The position numbers and the translations under genes were made by a program. A stretch of DNA of 64,000 nt from Ampullaceana balthica. Lineage: Eukaryota; Mollusca; Gastropoda; Lymnaeidae. Below the pieces are notes generated by a model. The model was not told the DNA's origin, did not search any database, and worked only from the letters and a program-made list of their open reading frames with translations. Location: the NCBI GenBank assembly GCA_944989445.1, contig CALYLW010000209.1:87001-151000 (forward strand), given 5' to 3'. Below, in pieces: positions 21,801 through 32,399 of this stretch; position 1 is the first letter of the stretch; every line of letters begins with the position of its first letter.

Positions 21801-21889
21801 CGATAATGTCTCAATGCGGCTCTCAAAATTTTTGAATATTAATAAAATGGCTCTCACTTACTACAGGTCTGGCCACCCCTGATGTAGAA

Positions 21890-22179
21890 CTTCAAATGTT
21901 TATTACACTACAAAACCCTGGGCGTTCTTCATCGAACCCCAGCACCTATACTTGCTACAATAATGTCTCTAGGGTATAATATACTTTACAGTCTCCCCCG
22001 ACTGTCTGTCTCGTGTACAAGCTAGGCTCTCCACACAACTCAGTACACAGGCCCCACATGTATATAATTCCCCCGGTCCATACTCGGCCGCCGTGGGGCG
22101 ACACTAAGTCCTCTGCCCGACTGCTCCAATTGACCGTCTCGCCGGACCGGTCTGAACTGTGGGGTGGGGGGGGAGAGGG
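21890..22179. other. GC-richer unassigned segment
   Basis: Contains GTCTGTCTCGTGTACAAGCT and CCACACAACTCAGTACACAG. It may be the distal part of the repeat at 22180-22560. No gene recognised. Confidence 0.4.
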
Positions 22180-22560
22180 GAAAAGTCTGGTCACCGATTC
22201 GCTTGACCGAGCTCAGAGTGACACGTAAAATGTAAACAAAAGCGCCCGTCGCTTCGTTGGGTCGCCTCAATGCGTCAGCTCAAAATTTCACGTGGGAAAA
22301 AACAATAACAAACCGTGAATTTAAATTACATACCTCATATAAGGATAAACTGAAAATGCATTAATTTAATTACGCTTCGATCGATCGATCTGAAATTTTG
22401 ATACGATGCATTGTTAGGTCAGACAGGTCAGTGTGCCAAATTTCAGCTCGATCGAATCACGGAAAGTGGGTCATTTTTGACTTTTGTTTTTCCGCCCGCC
22501 CATGAGATGATGAGATGATGAGATGACGACAGAGACGGCCGCGAAGTTAATATAAGGGAT
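22180..22560. mobile_element. Inverted copy of the 19606 repeat
   Basis: It reads TGGTCACCGATTCGCTTGAC, AAAGCGCCCGTCGCTTCGTT and GAAGTTAATATAAGGGATTT, the reverse complement of 19606-20040. The CT run is replaced by GATGAGATGATGAGATGATG. Confidence 0.8.
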
Positions 22561-22712
22561 TTAAAAAGATTTTCAGACCTCGCTATATTAGCAGTTGAGT
22601 ATGAACTCAGTAACAACTTAAATATTTCTAAATTAATTAGAGAAGTCTCTGAACTAAAAGGTCCTTTAAAAACGTTTTAAAAACTGATTTTTTGTAGTGA
22701 ATTATTTTTAGT

Positions 22713-23142
22713 AGGGCTGGTACTGATTTTTAAAAAATGTTCGATTAATCGTGATTAAATTTAATCGATTAATCTGCAACAATCCATGAGTTAACTTTAG
22801 AGTTGACAAAAATTTTGTCAATTATAATTGTTGCACTGAAGTAAGTGATTTTTCTATAACTTTAGGGGAAAAAAATAACGTAGAGAGTCAATTTATTTAT
22901 AAAACGTATACACTATACTGTACTGCCTGTCAGTCACTTTAAAATAAGCAAGTAGACATCACTTTAGCCAGTGCCGCAGACAAACCAGAGCGTTTACAAT
23001 TTCTGGAAGCAGACATGATCGCATTTTATCCTAAAGAACTGATCAGTCTTTCGCACGGAACAGAAGTTACTGGTACACAAATAATTGTTTGCACAAACTG
23101 CTTAAGACAGGATAACGATGGTTATAAAGTTTCCACCACATG
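22713..23142 (+). mobile_element. TAGGGCTG-type hAT remnant
   Basis: It starts TAGGGCTGGTACTGATT and continues TTCGATTAATCGTGATTAAA, the same AT-rich end type as 16640-17387 and 33172-36558. It is followed by about 300 bp of unrecognised sequence, cut at 23142 by the next hAT insertion. Confidence 0.6.
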
Positions 23143-23512
23143 CTATGGCGGATTAAGGGGGGGGGGTTGAATGGGCTAAAGCCAGGGGCTCCCAAACTTA
23201 TTATATTGTACTAGATACGCCTCGCGGCGTAGCATCCGCCGCAAACTTGATCATGGATAATGCAAAGAAAGTGGGGAAAGAACGGACACAAACTACAGCA
23301 AGAAGAAATCAAAACAACGCGAGTGAACGTCGGTGGGGGAGGGGGAACCATTGTTGGTTTCAATATATTCGCAAAGCGGTTATCTACCTGTCCTCCACCC
23401 TTCACCACCCTAGCTGTGATTGGCCGACCCTAGCGAGAGTCAGCCATGTTCGCAAAATGGGGGGAAAAAACGGAACAAACACACATATTTTTAAAAAATT
23501 AAAAAATAAAGT

Positions 23513-23583
23513 TTTCGCTGGGGCTTGAACCCAAGACCTTCCGCATGTAAGGCGGACGTGATAACCACTACACTACGAATCAA
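23513..23583 (-). tRNA. tRNA-Val(UAC)-like gene or pseudogene
   Basis: On the minus strand it has a D-arm TAGTGTAGTGGTTATCACG, an anticodon stem-loop TCCGC-CTTACAT-GCGGA (anticodon TAC), and a T-arm TTGGG-TTCAAGC-CCCAG. All three stems pair well. The 3' acceptor strand is CGAAAAC, but the 5' strand is TGATTCG, so only 4 of 7 acceptor pairs form. A T-rich stretch follows the 3' end. The damaged acceptor and the location inside a transposon favour a pseudogene or SINE head. Confidence 0.5.
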
Positions 23584-23851
23584 GCAAAGCAAATACCATC
23601 GTTGGTCTCAAGACATGCTAACCATAAACTAATTGGTTGACCCCAGTGAGGGTCATTCGTCATGCTTGTTTGCTCATACTCGATTTGGTGAATTATATAT
23701 AATGATAATAAATTTGGGCAATTGTTTTCATGAATCCCTGAAAATATCATAAATTAATGAAATCTCATCTATTTATCACGAGAAATTTCAAAGATTGTTA
23801 AATACCAGAACTCGTCATCGCTTGTAATAATATCTACAAACACTTACGCAG

Positions 23852-24170
23852 GTAACCTAGGTAACCTATGTAACCTAGGTAACCGAGGTAAGGGAGGTAA
23901 CCGAGGTAAGGGAGGTAACCGAGGTAAGGGAGGTAACCGAGGTAAGGGAGGTAACCGAGGTAAGGGAGGTAACCGAGGTAAGGGAGGTAACCGAGGTAAG
24001 GGAGGTAACCGAGGTAAGGGAGGTAACCGAGGTAAGGGAGGTAACCGAGGTAAGGGAGGTAACCGAGGTAAGGGAGGTAACCGAGGTAAGGGAGGTAACC
24101 GAGGTAAGGGAGGTAACCGAGGTAAGGGAGGTAACCGAGGTAAGGGAGGTAACCGAGGTAAGGGAGGTAA
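23852..24170. repeat. 18-bp minisatellite, about 17 copies
   Basis: GTAACCGAGGTAAGGGAG repeats almost perfectly. It is entered from the left through GGTAACCTAGGTAACC. The long minus-strand frame across it is periodic and not a gene. Confidence 0.95.
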
Positions 24171-24179
24171 TCGATTCCT

Positions 24180-24472
24180 TCCTAGTTTTGATTGTGAAAC
24201 TTTGATTGTGAAACTTTGATTGTGAAACTTTGATTGTGAAACTTTGATTGTGAAACTTTGATTGTGAAACTTTGATTGTGAAACTTTGATTGTGAAACTT
24301 TGATTGTGAAACTTTGATTGTGAAACTTTGATTGTGAAACTTGGATTGTGAAACTTTGATTGTGAAACTTTGATTGTGAAACTTTGATTGTGAAACTTTG
24401 ATTGTGAAACTTTGATTGTGAAACTTTGATTGTGAAACTTGGATTGTGAATTTTTGATTGTGAAAAAATCTC
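24180..24472. repeat. 14-bp minisatellite, about 20 copies
   Basis: TTTGATTGTGAAAC repeats directly beside the 18-bp array, separated only by AATCGATTCCTTCCTAG. Three frames cycle every 42 bp. Confidence 0.95.
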
Positions 24473-24599
24473 TTATAAGGATAGTAAGCTTTATACAAGT
24501 TCTAACTATTCGTGGCCTTGCATTCCGTGGCAAGAATGAACTATTAGGCTCACAGAGCAATGGTAACTACTTTGAATACTGGAACTACTGAGTCAGTTT

Positions 24600-25805
24600 G
24601 ACATATTTCTTGCTCAAAATATCAGATTCTGTCAATATGGACATAAAGGACTTTTTTGCCTTCTGCAAAATCTTTATACCTGGCTTGTTGCATCTACTCA
24701 TCGTTGGCAGGTACTTCAAAAACCTGAAAAGATTGCCTTTTAAAAAGCTTTATCTGACACAAGATGGTCAGCCCGACATGATGCTGTAAGGTTTGTTAAT
24801 AAATCATACCATGAGAATATTGCAGCACTGGAAGAATCGGCAACTGACGAAAATCAGCGGCGTGACAGTCAACTTGAAGCAGAAGGATTTCGGAAGGAAC
24901 TTGAAATACTGTGAGTCTCTATTTTACTTGAAATTTGGGGCGCAATTTTAGAAAGATATAAAAAATGAATGTATCCCTTCAAAAGCGGGGACTATCTTTG
25001 AATTCAGCCATGCATTTGTTGAAATCTCTCCTTGAGGTTTTAAAAAGAATTCTGAATTGTTCTGAATTTGATTCCAATGACGAAAAAGGAAAGGACAAGT
25101 CCGTGGAGAAAGAATATAAACAATCTTCAATACAACCAAAAAAGAGAAAGTGTCAGTTTGATGAAGGGCCAGCAGCCGAAACTGTATTTTCCTCAAGACC
25201 AAAAATACAAGTTTGAGGTATTTCTGGTAATCATTGGCAGCTTACTTCAGACCTACAACATCGGTTAGACTCATATATCCATGAGAAATTTGACTTTCTT
25301 ATAAACCTAACTGAGCTCAGCAATGACGCCATCCGATGGACAGCAGCCAAGTTAATGGAAGAATATTCAAGTGATTTTGAAGACTGCTTTCCTTTAGAAT
25401 TAGTCCGATTTTCAGAAAACTTCAAAAACGTTATAGTCCAGCCCCAGAGTCAGGAACAGGAAGTAGAAAAATGCGAAACTCAAAAGCTCACGCACAGAGC
25501 TAAAAATGTTGCTGTTTTTGTATGAGCAAACTTGTGCTCAGTCCTTTCCAAATGTATACATAACACCTCGCATCTATCTCTCAATGATGACATCAAACTG
25601 CAGCAGAGAGCGATCATTTTCAACGTTGAAAAGAATTTCTTTTAAAATGAAGTTAGAAGTTGCATGAGACAACAAAGACTGAATAAGCTCTCTCTAATCA
25701 TACTCTAATGAGAATTGAAAAGGAACTTGTAAGCTCACTTAGCTTTACCGACTTGATTGATAACTTCGCCATGAGAAAAGTTCACAAACGAATGTTCTAG
25801 GTTGC
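24600..25805 (+). pseudogene. hAT transposase C-terminal half, pseudogene (copy 1)
   Basis: The plus-strand reading gives QDGQPDMML, KSYHENIAALEESATDENQ, SLNSAMHLLKSLLEVLKRIL, ELSNDAIRWTAAKLMEEYSS and DFEDCFPLELVRFSENFKN. Traces of LNDDIKLQQRA and MRQQRLNKLS follow. This is the region from the helical insertion to the dimerisation end of a ZMYM1-like hAT protein. In-frame stops and shifts are numerous. A second, more decayed copy is at 29440-30715. Confidence 0.8.
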
Positions 25806-26003
25806 AATAAATAATTATAAATAGTTTTATGAATGTTGGATTCATGTAACTTTATATTAATTAAATTGACTTCTATTTAATATTTTGTCTTATTACACTC
25901 TGCCTTAAAAGTTACAATCTTATATTAGCTGCTACAAATTTTTTTATTTAAATGGACGCTGGCTGGACCGGGCCCCAGTTTGAATTGCAGCCAGGGGCCC
26001 CTG

Positions 26004-26265
26004 ACCACAATGAGAGGATCCTCTGTTTTTGGAATGGAAGTTTCTTCTTGGTACGGCGTCAGCTCGGCTTGTGCACCGTGTACTGCATCTGATTCGTCTG
26101 ATTTAATTGCCATCCAGCGGTGTAGCGTGGGTATGTGCCGTCCGGGGCAGAACCAAAATTTGCCGCCCCCCTCCCCCCGGAAAAAAAATATATTAATGCT
26201 ATAAAGTAAAGATAGTCTTTATTAGAACGTAATAATAAGGACACAATACATTTTCATGTTAGCAG
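26004..26265. mobile_element. hAT-type terminus and leader remnant
   Basis: CAGCGGTGTAGCGTGGGT at 26115 followed by TTTGCCGCCCCCCTCCCCCC resembles the CAGTGGCGTAGCTAG terminus of the element at 33389. The minus strand also holds a short frame, MAIKSDESDAVHGAQAEL. The partner terminus was not located. Confidence 0.4.
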
Positions 26266-28559
26266 CATGGGCGTAGGGAAGGGGGGGGCAAGGGGGCATT
26301 TGCCGCCCCCCCTACATTTGAGAAAAAAAATGTCATAAAAATGTCATAAAGTTGTTACAATAAAACTGAACTAAATTGCCTGAAAGTTTATTACATGGAA
26401 GACAGTTTACATTTATCAAACATAAAAAAGAATTATATCTGCAAGTAGGCTATAACTGATTACATTACTGATTGTTCTAAATATTCCAGTTGTTTAACAA
26501 TTTCTATAACATTTTCAGCAAAAATCCGCAAGCTTTTATATTTATGTGACCATCTAGTTTCACATAGCAAAGGAACATTTAGAATAAGTTTTCTTTGCTG
26601 ATTACTTTCTCGGAAAAACACTATAATTGACTTAATTGTTCCTATTGTGTTTCGTACAACATTCACATTATTTAAAGTTTATGTGAACTGCAATGTATTG
26701 GATGGACTCCTCCTTCTTTACCTGCCATTGTAGAACATCCGTAGTATCCTTGACCAACAAGCTTTGTCATATTTAATCAAAATTCTAATGAATTAGTAAT
26801 AATGTTGTTGGTTAAACCTTCAGCTGTTCTATTGACAATTGGAATATATCCCAGGAATTCTTCTGTGACCATCATTTTCCCATTTTGTTCTTTGACAAAT
26901 CTAACACCAAACGACATCTGCTCAACTCCTCCTGAAATGTCATTTGTCTTGTCAGCAAGTATAGAAAATGCAACTGAATTATTTGCTTCACGAACAATGT
27001 CTTCACGCAAGAGAGACCCACAAATTTCGATTTTAGTGTTTTGCGTAGTTGCCGAGATACACTCCGGTTACCCGTCAAAACGTCCCCAGACAAAACGGCC
27101 CCGACATAACGACCCCGGTCAAAACGGCCCCAGACAAATTGTTAACATTTTTCCTTAAGCTTTCGTCAAATCTTTCACCCTTAAAAAAGTGGTAAAATTG
27201 TAAAATTATTTCTTGTGATGTTATTATATTGTTTCTTGTCAACAAACAACCGTTATTGGTACCATTTCGCGTAAAGGCTATTAAATTCACTTTTGTGGTG
27301 TTATTATTATTGTTTATTGTTAGCTAAACCTGACACTGAATAGGTGAGTAAAAATACGAATATATTTGATTGTAAATTTTACTATTAGTCCATCTATTAG
27401 TCCAGGGCCGTTTTGTCGGGGCCGTTATGTCGGAGCCCAATTGTCGGGGCCGTTTTGTCCGGGGCGTTTTGTCGATGAAACATACTCAGCCCTACACGAA
27501 CCAATTGACAAACGATTACCAAGAACTTCATCTCCAGATTCAACACGAAACTCTAACAGTTCATACAAATTACCAGAATTTGAATCTGTTCCATGAAGTG
27601 CTAAAACATTAATGCAGCAAAATAGGATTGTAGAAATGATGGGACCTAGTTTGTTGCGATTTTCTTGAATTTGTCTTCTAAATGATGAGTCCAACTGCTC
27701 ATCTATAGAAACTGCTTTGGCTTCCAATAAAGCAAATAAAATTGCGTGCATCTTCATGAGAGCCTTTGTGCCATAATGTGCTTTGCAGGTTGCTACGTGC
27801 ATCTTCATTGAAATCTTTATATTTTGTACATATTTTGCAGAAACAACACGCAATATTTGCAAAAGGCGCCTATTAACATTTGCGAGTATACAAGCCAGGG
27901 TGAATAGTCTGATAACCATGCATATCTAAAAACTAAAAACTCTGTTTCCCTCACTGTCAGCTCTAAAATCATAATTTTTATCAAGGGTCCAACAATCACG
28001 AATCAGCTGCAATTTCAACTTATTTGAAAGGTCGCATGTCCAGACATACCTTCCAATATCAAATTTAGGGAAATGAAAACGTGTCAGCGACAATCAAATT
28101 AGGAACAGTTGCTTCAGTTGTGTCTGGCTGTTGAACTTGTACTGTTGTCCTCAATGCCAATGATAAGTCAGATGCTGCAGACGCCCCAAAATCTTCTAAT
28201 AACGTCATTTCGGAATCCCGCGATTGGTCTACTTTTCGATTTTTTGTTAGCCTGTAAAAATATTTCTGATATCCATCCTTGGTAATCCTGCAGTTTCTAC
28301 ATGTATATTATTTCACAGCAAAATTCAATTCTCTCGTGAAAACTTAAGTTTTTAATTTATTAAATGGATTAATAAATGTTGTATTTTAGCTATTACAGCC
28401 CTAATTTGTAAGTCTTATTAATTTCTAAGGCTTTTTTCGACCCTTATTTTATAGTGAACTTGAATTTAATTGAAAATTGTACCTGTATGGCATTGTCAGT
28501 TGAAATAAACAAGTTTTTTTTTGCCCCCCCCCCTGGAAAAATTCCTATCGACGCCCATG
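26266..28559 (-). mobile_element. hAT element, 2.3 kb, with 7-of-8 target duplication
   Basis: The ends are CATGGGCGTAGGGAA and ATCGACGCCCATG. Flanks GTTAGCAG (26258-26265) and GTTAGAAG (28560-28567) match at 7 of 8. The minus-strand coding remnant runs LQILRVVSAKYVQNIKISM, QLDSSFRRQIQENRNKLG, SNSGNLYELLEFRVESGDEV, MREDIVREANNSVAFSILAD, KTNDISGGVEQMSFGVRFV and VPLLCETRWSHKYKSLRIF. This is the N-terminal and catalytic part of a DUF4371/P52rIPK-like hAT transposase. It is interrupted by another transposon at 27072-27476, and the C-terminus is missing. Confidence 0.85.
27072..27476. mobile_element. DNA transposon with about 65-bp GGCCCC-rich inverted repeats
   Basis: The left end CGTCAAAACGTCCCCAGACA, then AAACGGCCCCGACATAACG, is mirrored at the right by GTCCGGGGCGTTTTGTCG and CGTTATGTCGGAGCCC. 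An extra 15-bp step lies in the right arm. AAACGGCCCC motifs recur within each arm. No coding sequence is present. It splits the hAT transposase between SCRAEYVS and RNRSVSRQLR. Confidence 0.8.
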
Positions 28560-28567
28560 GTTAGAAG

Positions 28568-28980
28568 TAAAAAGACAAGCTTCATTTCTTGAAAAAATTG
28601 AAGTTTTATATTTTTCTTCATTGCACAATCTTTCATGAATCAATGTTTTCAGCCATGCCATGCTCAATAGCCGAAATAGGTATAGATAGATAATCTGGGT
28701 GTATTCGTTATTGGCCGTAATACATTTTTTATTAACATAATTTTAGAGAAGCCATTTTAACACCTTGCATTATTTAAGACAGTTGTAAGCAATGTTCGAA
28801 TTAATGATATTATTTTAGGCAGGGTAACTTCTAGCCTCAATATCTTAATAAACTTGAATAAATTAACTGGTCTTGAATTCATTAATTCTTTTTTTTTACC
28901 CCTGAGGTTAAAACAGAGGCGTCACTAGGGTTGGTGTCACTAGGGGTGGTAGCTCATGGTGTCACCCCTTCACGACTGAA
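28568..28980. other. AT-rich spacer
   Basis: No gene or repeat end recognised. Confidence 0.5.
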
Positions 28981-29362
28981 GGGGCCGTCCATAAATGACG
29001 TCACGCGAGGATGCCGATTTTTACCCCACCCTCCCCCAGTTTCATACTTATACCCCCACCCCCTTTTCACGATATGATGTCACAAAGCTTTGACACCCCC
29101 CCCCTAAAGCCGTATTTTCTAAATAAAAATTAGCATGTTGCAAAATTATGTTTTGTCATTTAAATATGTATTTAGGGTAAGTCTGCGCTCTGATGTCTAA
29201 CACACGTGAAGCCATCGAAAACGTCATTAAATAAACGGTAAACAATCAAATATTTAAGTGGAAACTTTTATTTAAAGTTGCGCGTTTTTTTAATGTCATG
29301 TCACATTTTTTAACCCCACCCCCTCGTCACACATCGTCACCGATGCGTGACCCCCACACCCT
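28981..29362. mobile_element. GTCCATAAATGACGTCA MITE, partial
   Basis: The left end GGGGCCGTCCATAAATGACG is followed by CACCCTCCCCCAG and ATGTCACAAAGCTTTGACAC. The right side reads CCCCTCGTCACACATCGTCA but lacks the mirrored TTTATGGACG end. Related copies are at 33446, 52616 and 53264. Confidence 0.75.
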
Positions 29363-29439
29363 ATTACGGATTAAAAAGGGGGGGGGTGCTGAACGGGCTA
29401 AAGCAAGGGGCCCCCAATAATTTAAGGTACTCCAAACTT

Positions 29440-30715
29440 ATTATAGTGTATAATAAAGATGCAGGAAAATGTTTGTATGAATCCCTGAAAATGTCTTGGA
29501 CATTCATACGGCAATGCGGCACATATGAGTAGGAAGTATGACGGAATCTTGGCTATTTCTTTCGTGAGAAGTGCAGTGTTGCTCATTATGTGCCGTGCAC
29601 AGCTCATTCTATTAATTTGGTTGGGAAAAGTGAAGCAGGTTGTCCTGATGCAGTCAGATTTTTTGTCTTCTGCAAAATCTTTATACCCGGCTTGTTGTAT
29701 CTACTCATTGTTGACAGGTACTTTAAAAACAAATGAAATTGATACATGTTAACAAAGCCTTGTGGGACAAAAGATGGTCAGCCTGACATGATGCTGTAAG
29801 GTCTGTTAATAACTTATATCATGCGAATATCGCAGCACTGGAAGAATAAGCAACAAACGAAAATCAGCCACGTGACTGTCTACTTGAAGCAGAAGGATTT
29901 CTAAAGGAACTGTTGTTTAAACTGGAAGTCGCTATTTTACTTGAAATTCGGGAAACAATTTTAGAAAGGAAGTCTCTCATTGAGTTTGTTAAAAGACAGC
30001 ATTCTTAATTTGATTCCTATGAAGAAAAAGGAAAGTACAAGTCCGTGGTAAAAAAGAGTATGAACAATCTTCAATGCTATCAACAAAAGAGAAAAAAGGT
30101 GTCAGTTTGATAAAGGGACATCACCAAAACAGTATTCTCCCCGAGACAAAAGTTTCAAGGTTAAGGTATTTCTGGTAATCATTGACAAACTTTCTTGAGC
30201 CCTACAACATCGGTTAGGCGCATATAAAGACATCCATGAGAAATTTGGCTTTCTTACAAACCTAACTGAGCTCAGCCATTTCGCCATCCGATGGGCAGCA
30301 ACGAAGATAATGGAAGAATAGTCAAGTGATTTCGAAGACTGCTTACTTTCAGAATTAGTCCAATATTCAAAACTCTTTAAAAAAAGTTATTGTCCAGGCT
30401 CAGGGTAAGGAAAAGGAAGTTCCCCAATGCCAAACTCAAAACACGTGCACAGAGCTAAACATTTTGCTGCTTTTGAATGAACTAAATTTCACACAGCTCT
30501 TTACCAATGTACACATCGCACTTCTCATCTATCTCTCAATGATGACATCAAACTGCAGCTGAGAGCCATCCTTTTCAAAGTTGAAAAGAATATAAAATAA
30601 GTTAGAATGTACATGGGACAACAAAGACTGAATATGCTCTCTATAAAGAGCACTGAAAAGGAACTTTGACAACTTCACCATGAGAAAAATTCGCAAACGA
30701 AAGTTGTAGGTTCAA
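29440..30715 (+). pseudogene. hAT transposase pseudogene (copy 2)
   Basis: Paralogous to 24600-25805 and in the same order: CAGCACTGGAAGAATAAGCA, GCAGAAGGATTTCTAAAGGA, CATCCATGAGAAATTTGGCT and CAATGATGACATCAAACTGC are shared with small changes. It has more stops and indels than copy 1, and the 5' leader AACGGGCTAAAGCAAGGGGC also matches. Confidence 0.75.
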
Positions 30716-30912
30716 ATAATAATGATACATATTTTTTAATACATTTTTAAATTTCAACTAGAGAAAACAATTCGTTACCCCATGAAAAAAAAAGTTTTAA
30801 AAAAAATATTTAAAATACGGAATAACGTGTAATATTATTCGTTATGGGGGAGCGTTCGTAACCACGAAACAGCGTAAGTCGGGATGGGACCCTCGTAACC
30901 GGGGGACTACCG

Positions 30913-30976
30913 AAAACAAACATGGACACAGGATATAGCAAAAGGGGGGCTATATCCTGTGTCCATGTTTGTTTTT
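30913..30976. repeat. Near-perfect hairpin, 27-bp arms
   Basis: AAAACAAACATGGACACAGG then ATATAGC, a loop of about 10 bases (AAAAGGGGGG), then the exact reverse complement ending CCTGTGTCCATGTTTGTTTT. It could be the tip of a foldback transposon or a sequencing or cloning snap-back. Confidence 0.9.
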
Positions 30977-31080
30977 GTTTTTCCTTTCTTTTTATTTAAC
31001 ATAAATATTTTAAAATACAATATGTTTTAAGAATATTATTATTACTTATGTAAGTATTGTAAGAATGTATTTTATGTTGT

Positions 31081-31122
31081 ACTGATGAAGGCATTAGCCG
31101 AAACGTTTACTATCGTATCAGT
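31081..31122 (+). ncRNA. Hammerhead-ribozyme-like core (weak)
   Basis: CTGATGA at 31082 is followed by a GGC-ATTA-GCC stem, then GAAA-CG and later CGTA. CTGATGA, stem and GAAA in this order are the hammerhead core, which is known in Penelope-like and other retroelements. Stem I is weak, and ACTGAT/ATCAGT can pair in a competing way, so activity is doubtful. An AATAAA follows at about 31126. Confidence 0.3.
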
Positions 31123-31129
31123 CTAAAAA

Positions 31130-32073
31130 TAAAGCTCAAATTTATTGTTTTCATTGCACAATTTGTTTGTGTATTTTGTATTTTATTTAAAAGCTTTATT
31201 GCAGTCCCATTCTATATGATGTATTACTCATAAAATTACTTTGGGCTCAGTTTGAATTTGAGATGGCACATTTTTTACCATTTTTCATACGTTGTTCTTG
31301 GAAGTGCTTGGTCGTACTTTGCAAGCAAAGCATCGGTTCCAGAATATTTCCCTTATTGCAACAGTATTGTTCTCTCTGTGACCGCAAAAGTCACGTTCAA
31401 TTTTGCCAGGATTTAATAATGTCAAATATTCTAACAAGAACCTCTTGCTACATTGTTTTGTTTTCTTTTACAAATTGTTCTTTATAATAATCTAATCTTT
31501 TTTTAAAATCCGATTTCTGATTCTTTCCAATTGCAAAAAACTTTGGGTAATGTTGATCACTTGTTCATGAATTGCCACTTTTGTATTTATGGGTGCATTA
31601 TTTTCATCCCATTAGATAAGCAATTTTATTCATTATTTTTATTTATTCCACAAAATAAAGACATTAAAATAATGATGCTTTGAGTGAATAAAACATATGA
31701 GTACGCAAACAATTTTGTTCCAGTAGTTTACCTATGTTAGAACCAGTCATATGTACTAGCACATAATTGTAATGTTCATACAATACTTCAGCCCTCTGTT
31801 TTTCAGCTCAGTAGCATTAGTATCGGAAGTCTTTAGAGTAATAGGAGAATAGGAGTTTTTGCATTAGAAACGTTCACGTCTTTTAGTAGGCCTATAGTTT
31901 CTTCATTTTAAAATATTTGTATCGAGGCTTTTCTTTTATCCTATTAAACTTTTTTATAACGTTATTTGTTTTTAGAAGTTAATTATCAAAGAGGAATTTG
32001 CCGCCCCCCCCCCTTACAAAAATGTGCAATACGTAGAGCGGCTGTAAAATTTTAAGAATCAATTAAGGTGATA
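31130..32073. other. Spacer with hAT-like GCCGCCCC traces
   Basis: AATTTGCCGCCCCCCCCCC near 31995 resembles hAT subterminal sequence. No gene recognised. Confidence 0.4.
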
Positions 32074-32388
32074 CTACATCAAGCTCTGTGTTTTCAGAAC
32101 AGTAGCATTAGTATCAGAAGTATTTATGAAGTTTTGGCAGTTGAAACGTTCACATGCTTTATGATATTTCCTTGATTTCTTTATTAATTTCTTATTTTGC
32201 CCTTCTTTTATTTCGATTAAAAGCTCCACTTTATTATAAAAAATTTCATTGTTAGAAACTAAATAAAATCTATAGGATTTTGCCGCCCCTGGCAAAGTGC
32301 CGCCATCCACAGTTTGCTTAAGAATAAAATGATTGCTCAACTTTCCGCTTAAATGCTTAACTTTAACTCTGCTTTCATTAGTCGTCAT
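32074..32388 (-). CDS. Unrecognised open frame, probably hAT leader remnant
   Basis: A 104-codon frame starts MTTNESRVKVKHLSGKLSNH and continues KELLIEIKEGQNKK-like basic sequence. GCCGCCCC-type hAT sequence lies inside and beside it. I do not recognise a domain. It is more likely a transposon leader than a host gene. Confidence 0.25.
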   Translation of the reverse strand: MTTNESRVKVKHLSGKLSNHFILKQTVDGGTLPGAAKSYRFYLVSNNEIFYNKVELLIEIKEGQNKKLIKKSRKYHKACERFNCQNFINTSDTNATVLKTQSLM

Positions 32389-32399
32389 TTTAGTTTACG

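Larger units (their letters stand above)
18784..21881 (+). mobile_element. hAT element, 3.1 kb, perfect 8-bp target duplication
   Basis: The element starts CAACGATGGCCAAACTGCGG and ends TCTGGCCACCCCTG; the ends are imperfect inverted repeats (11 of 15). Both flanks are ATGTAGAA (18776-18783 and 21882-21889). A degraded transposase start (KRKYKEENISFQP, from about 20795) and a second, inverted copy of it at 19120-19226 are inside. Also inside are a SINE, two copies of an inverted-end repeat, CT microsatellites and a MITE with minisatellites. The catalytic core is missing. Confidence 0.88.
23143..26003 (+). mobile_element. hAT element, about 2.9 kb, degraded
   Basis: The left end CTATGGCGGATTAAGG resembles the CAGGGGTGGATTAA end of the MITE at 14564. 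The right end CAGCCAGGGGCCCCTG matches that MITE's interior in inverse orientation. Flanks ACCACATG (23135-23142) and ACCACAAT (26004-26011) are consistent with an aged 8-bp duplication. Two minisatellites and a tRNA-like sequence lie inside. The coding remnant is listed separately. Confidence 0.6.

Noticed and set aside
23844..24560. Minus-strand frames of 207 and 238 codons
   Set aside because: They cross the 14-bp and 18-bp minisatellites; residues are strictly periodic.
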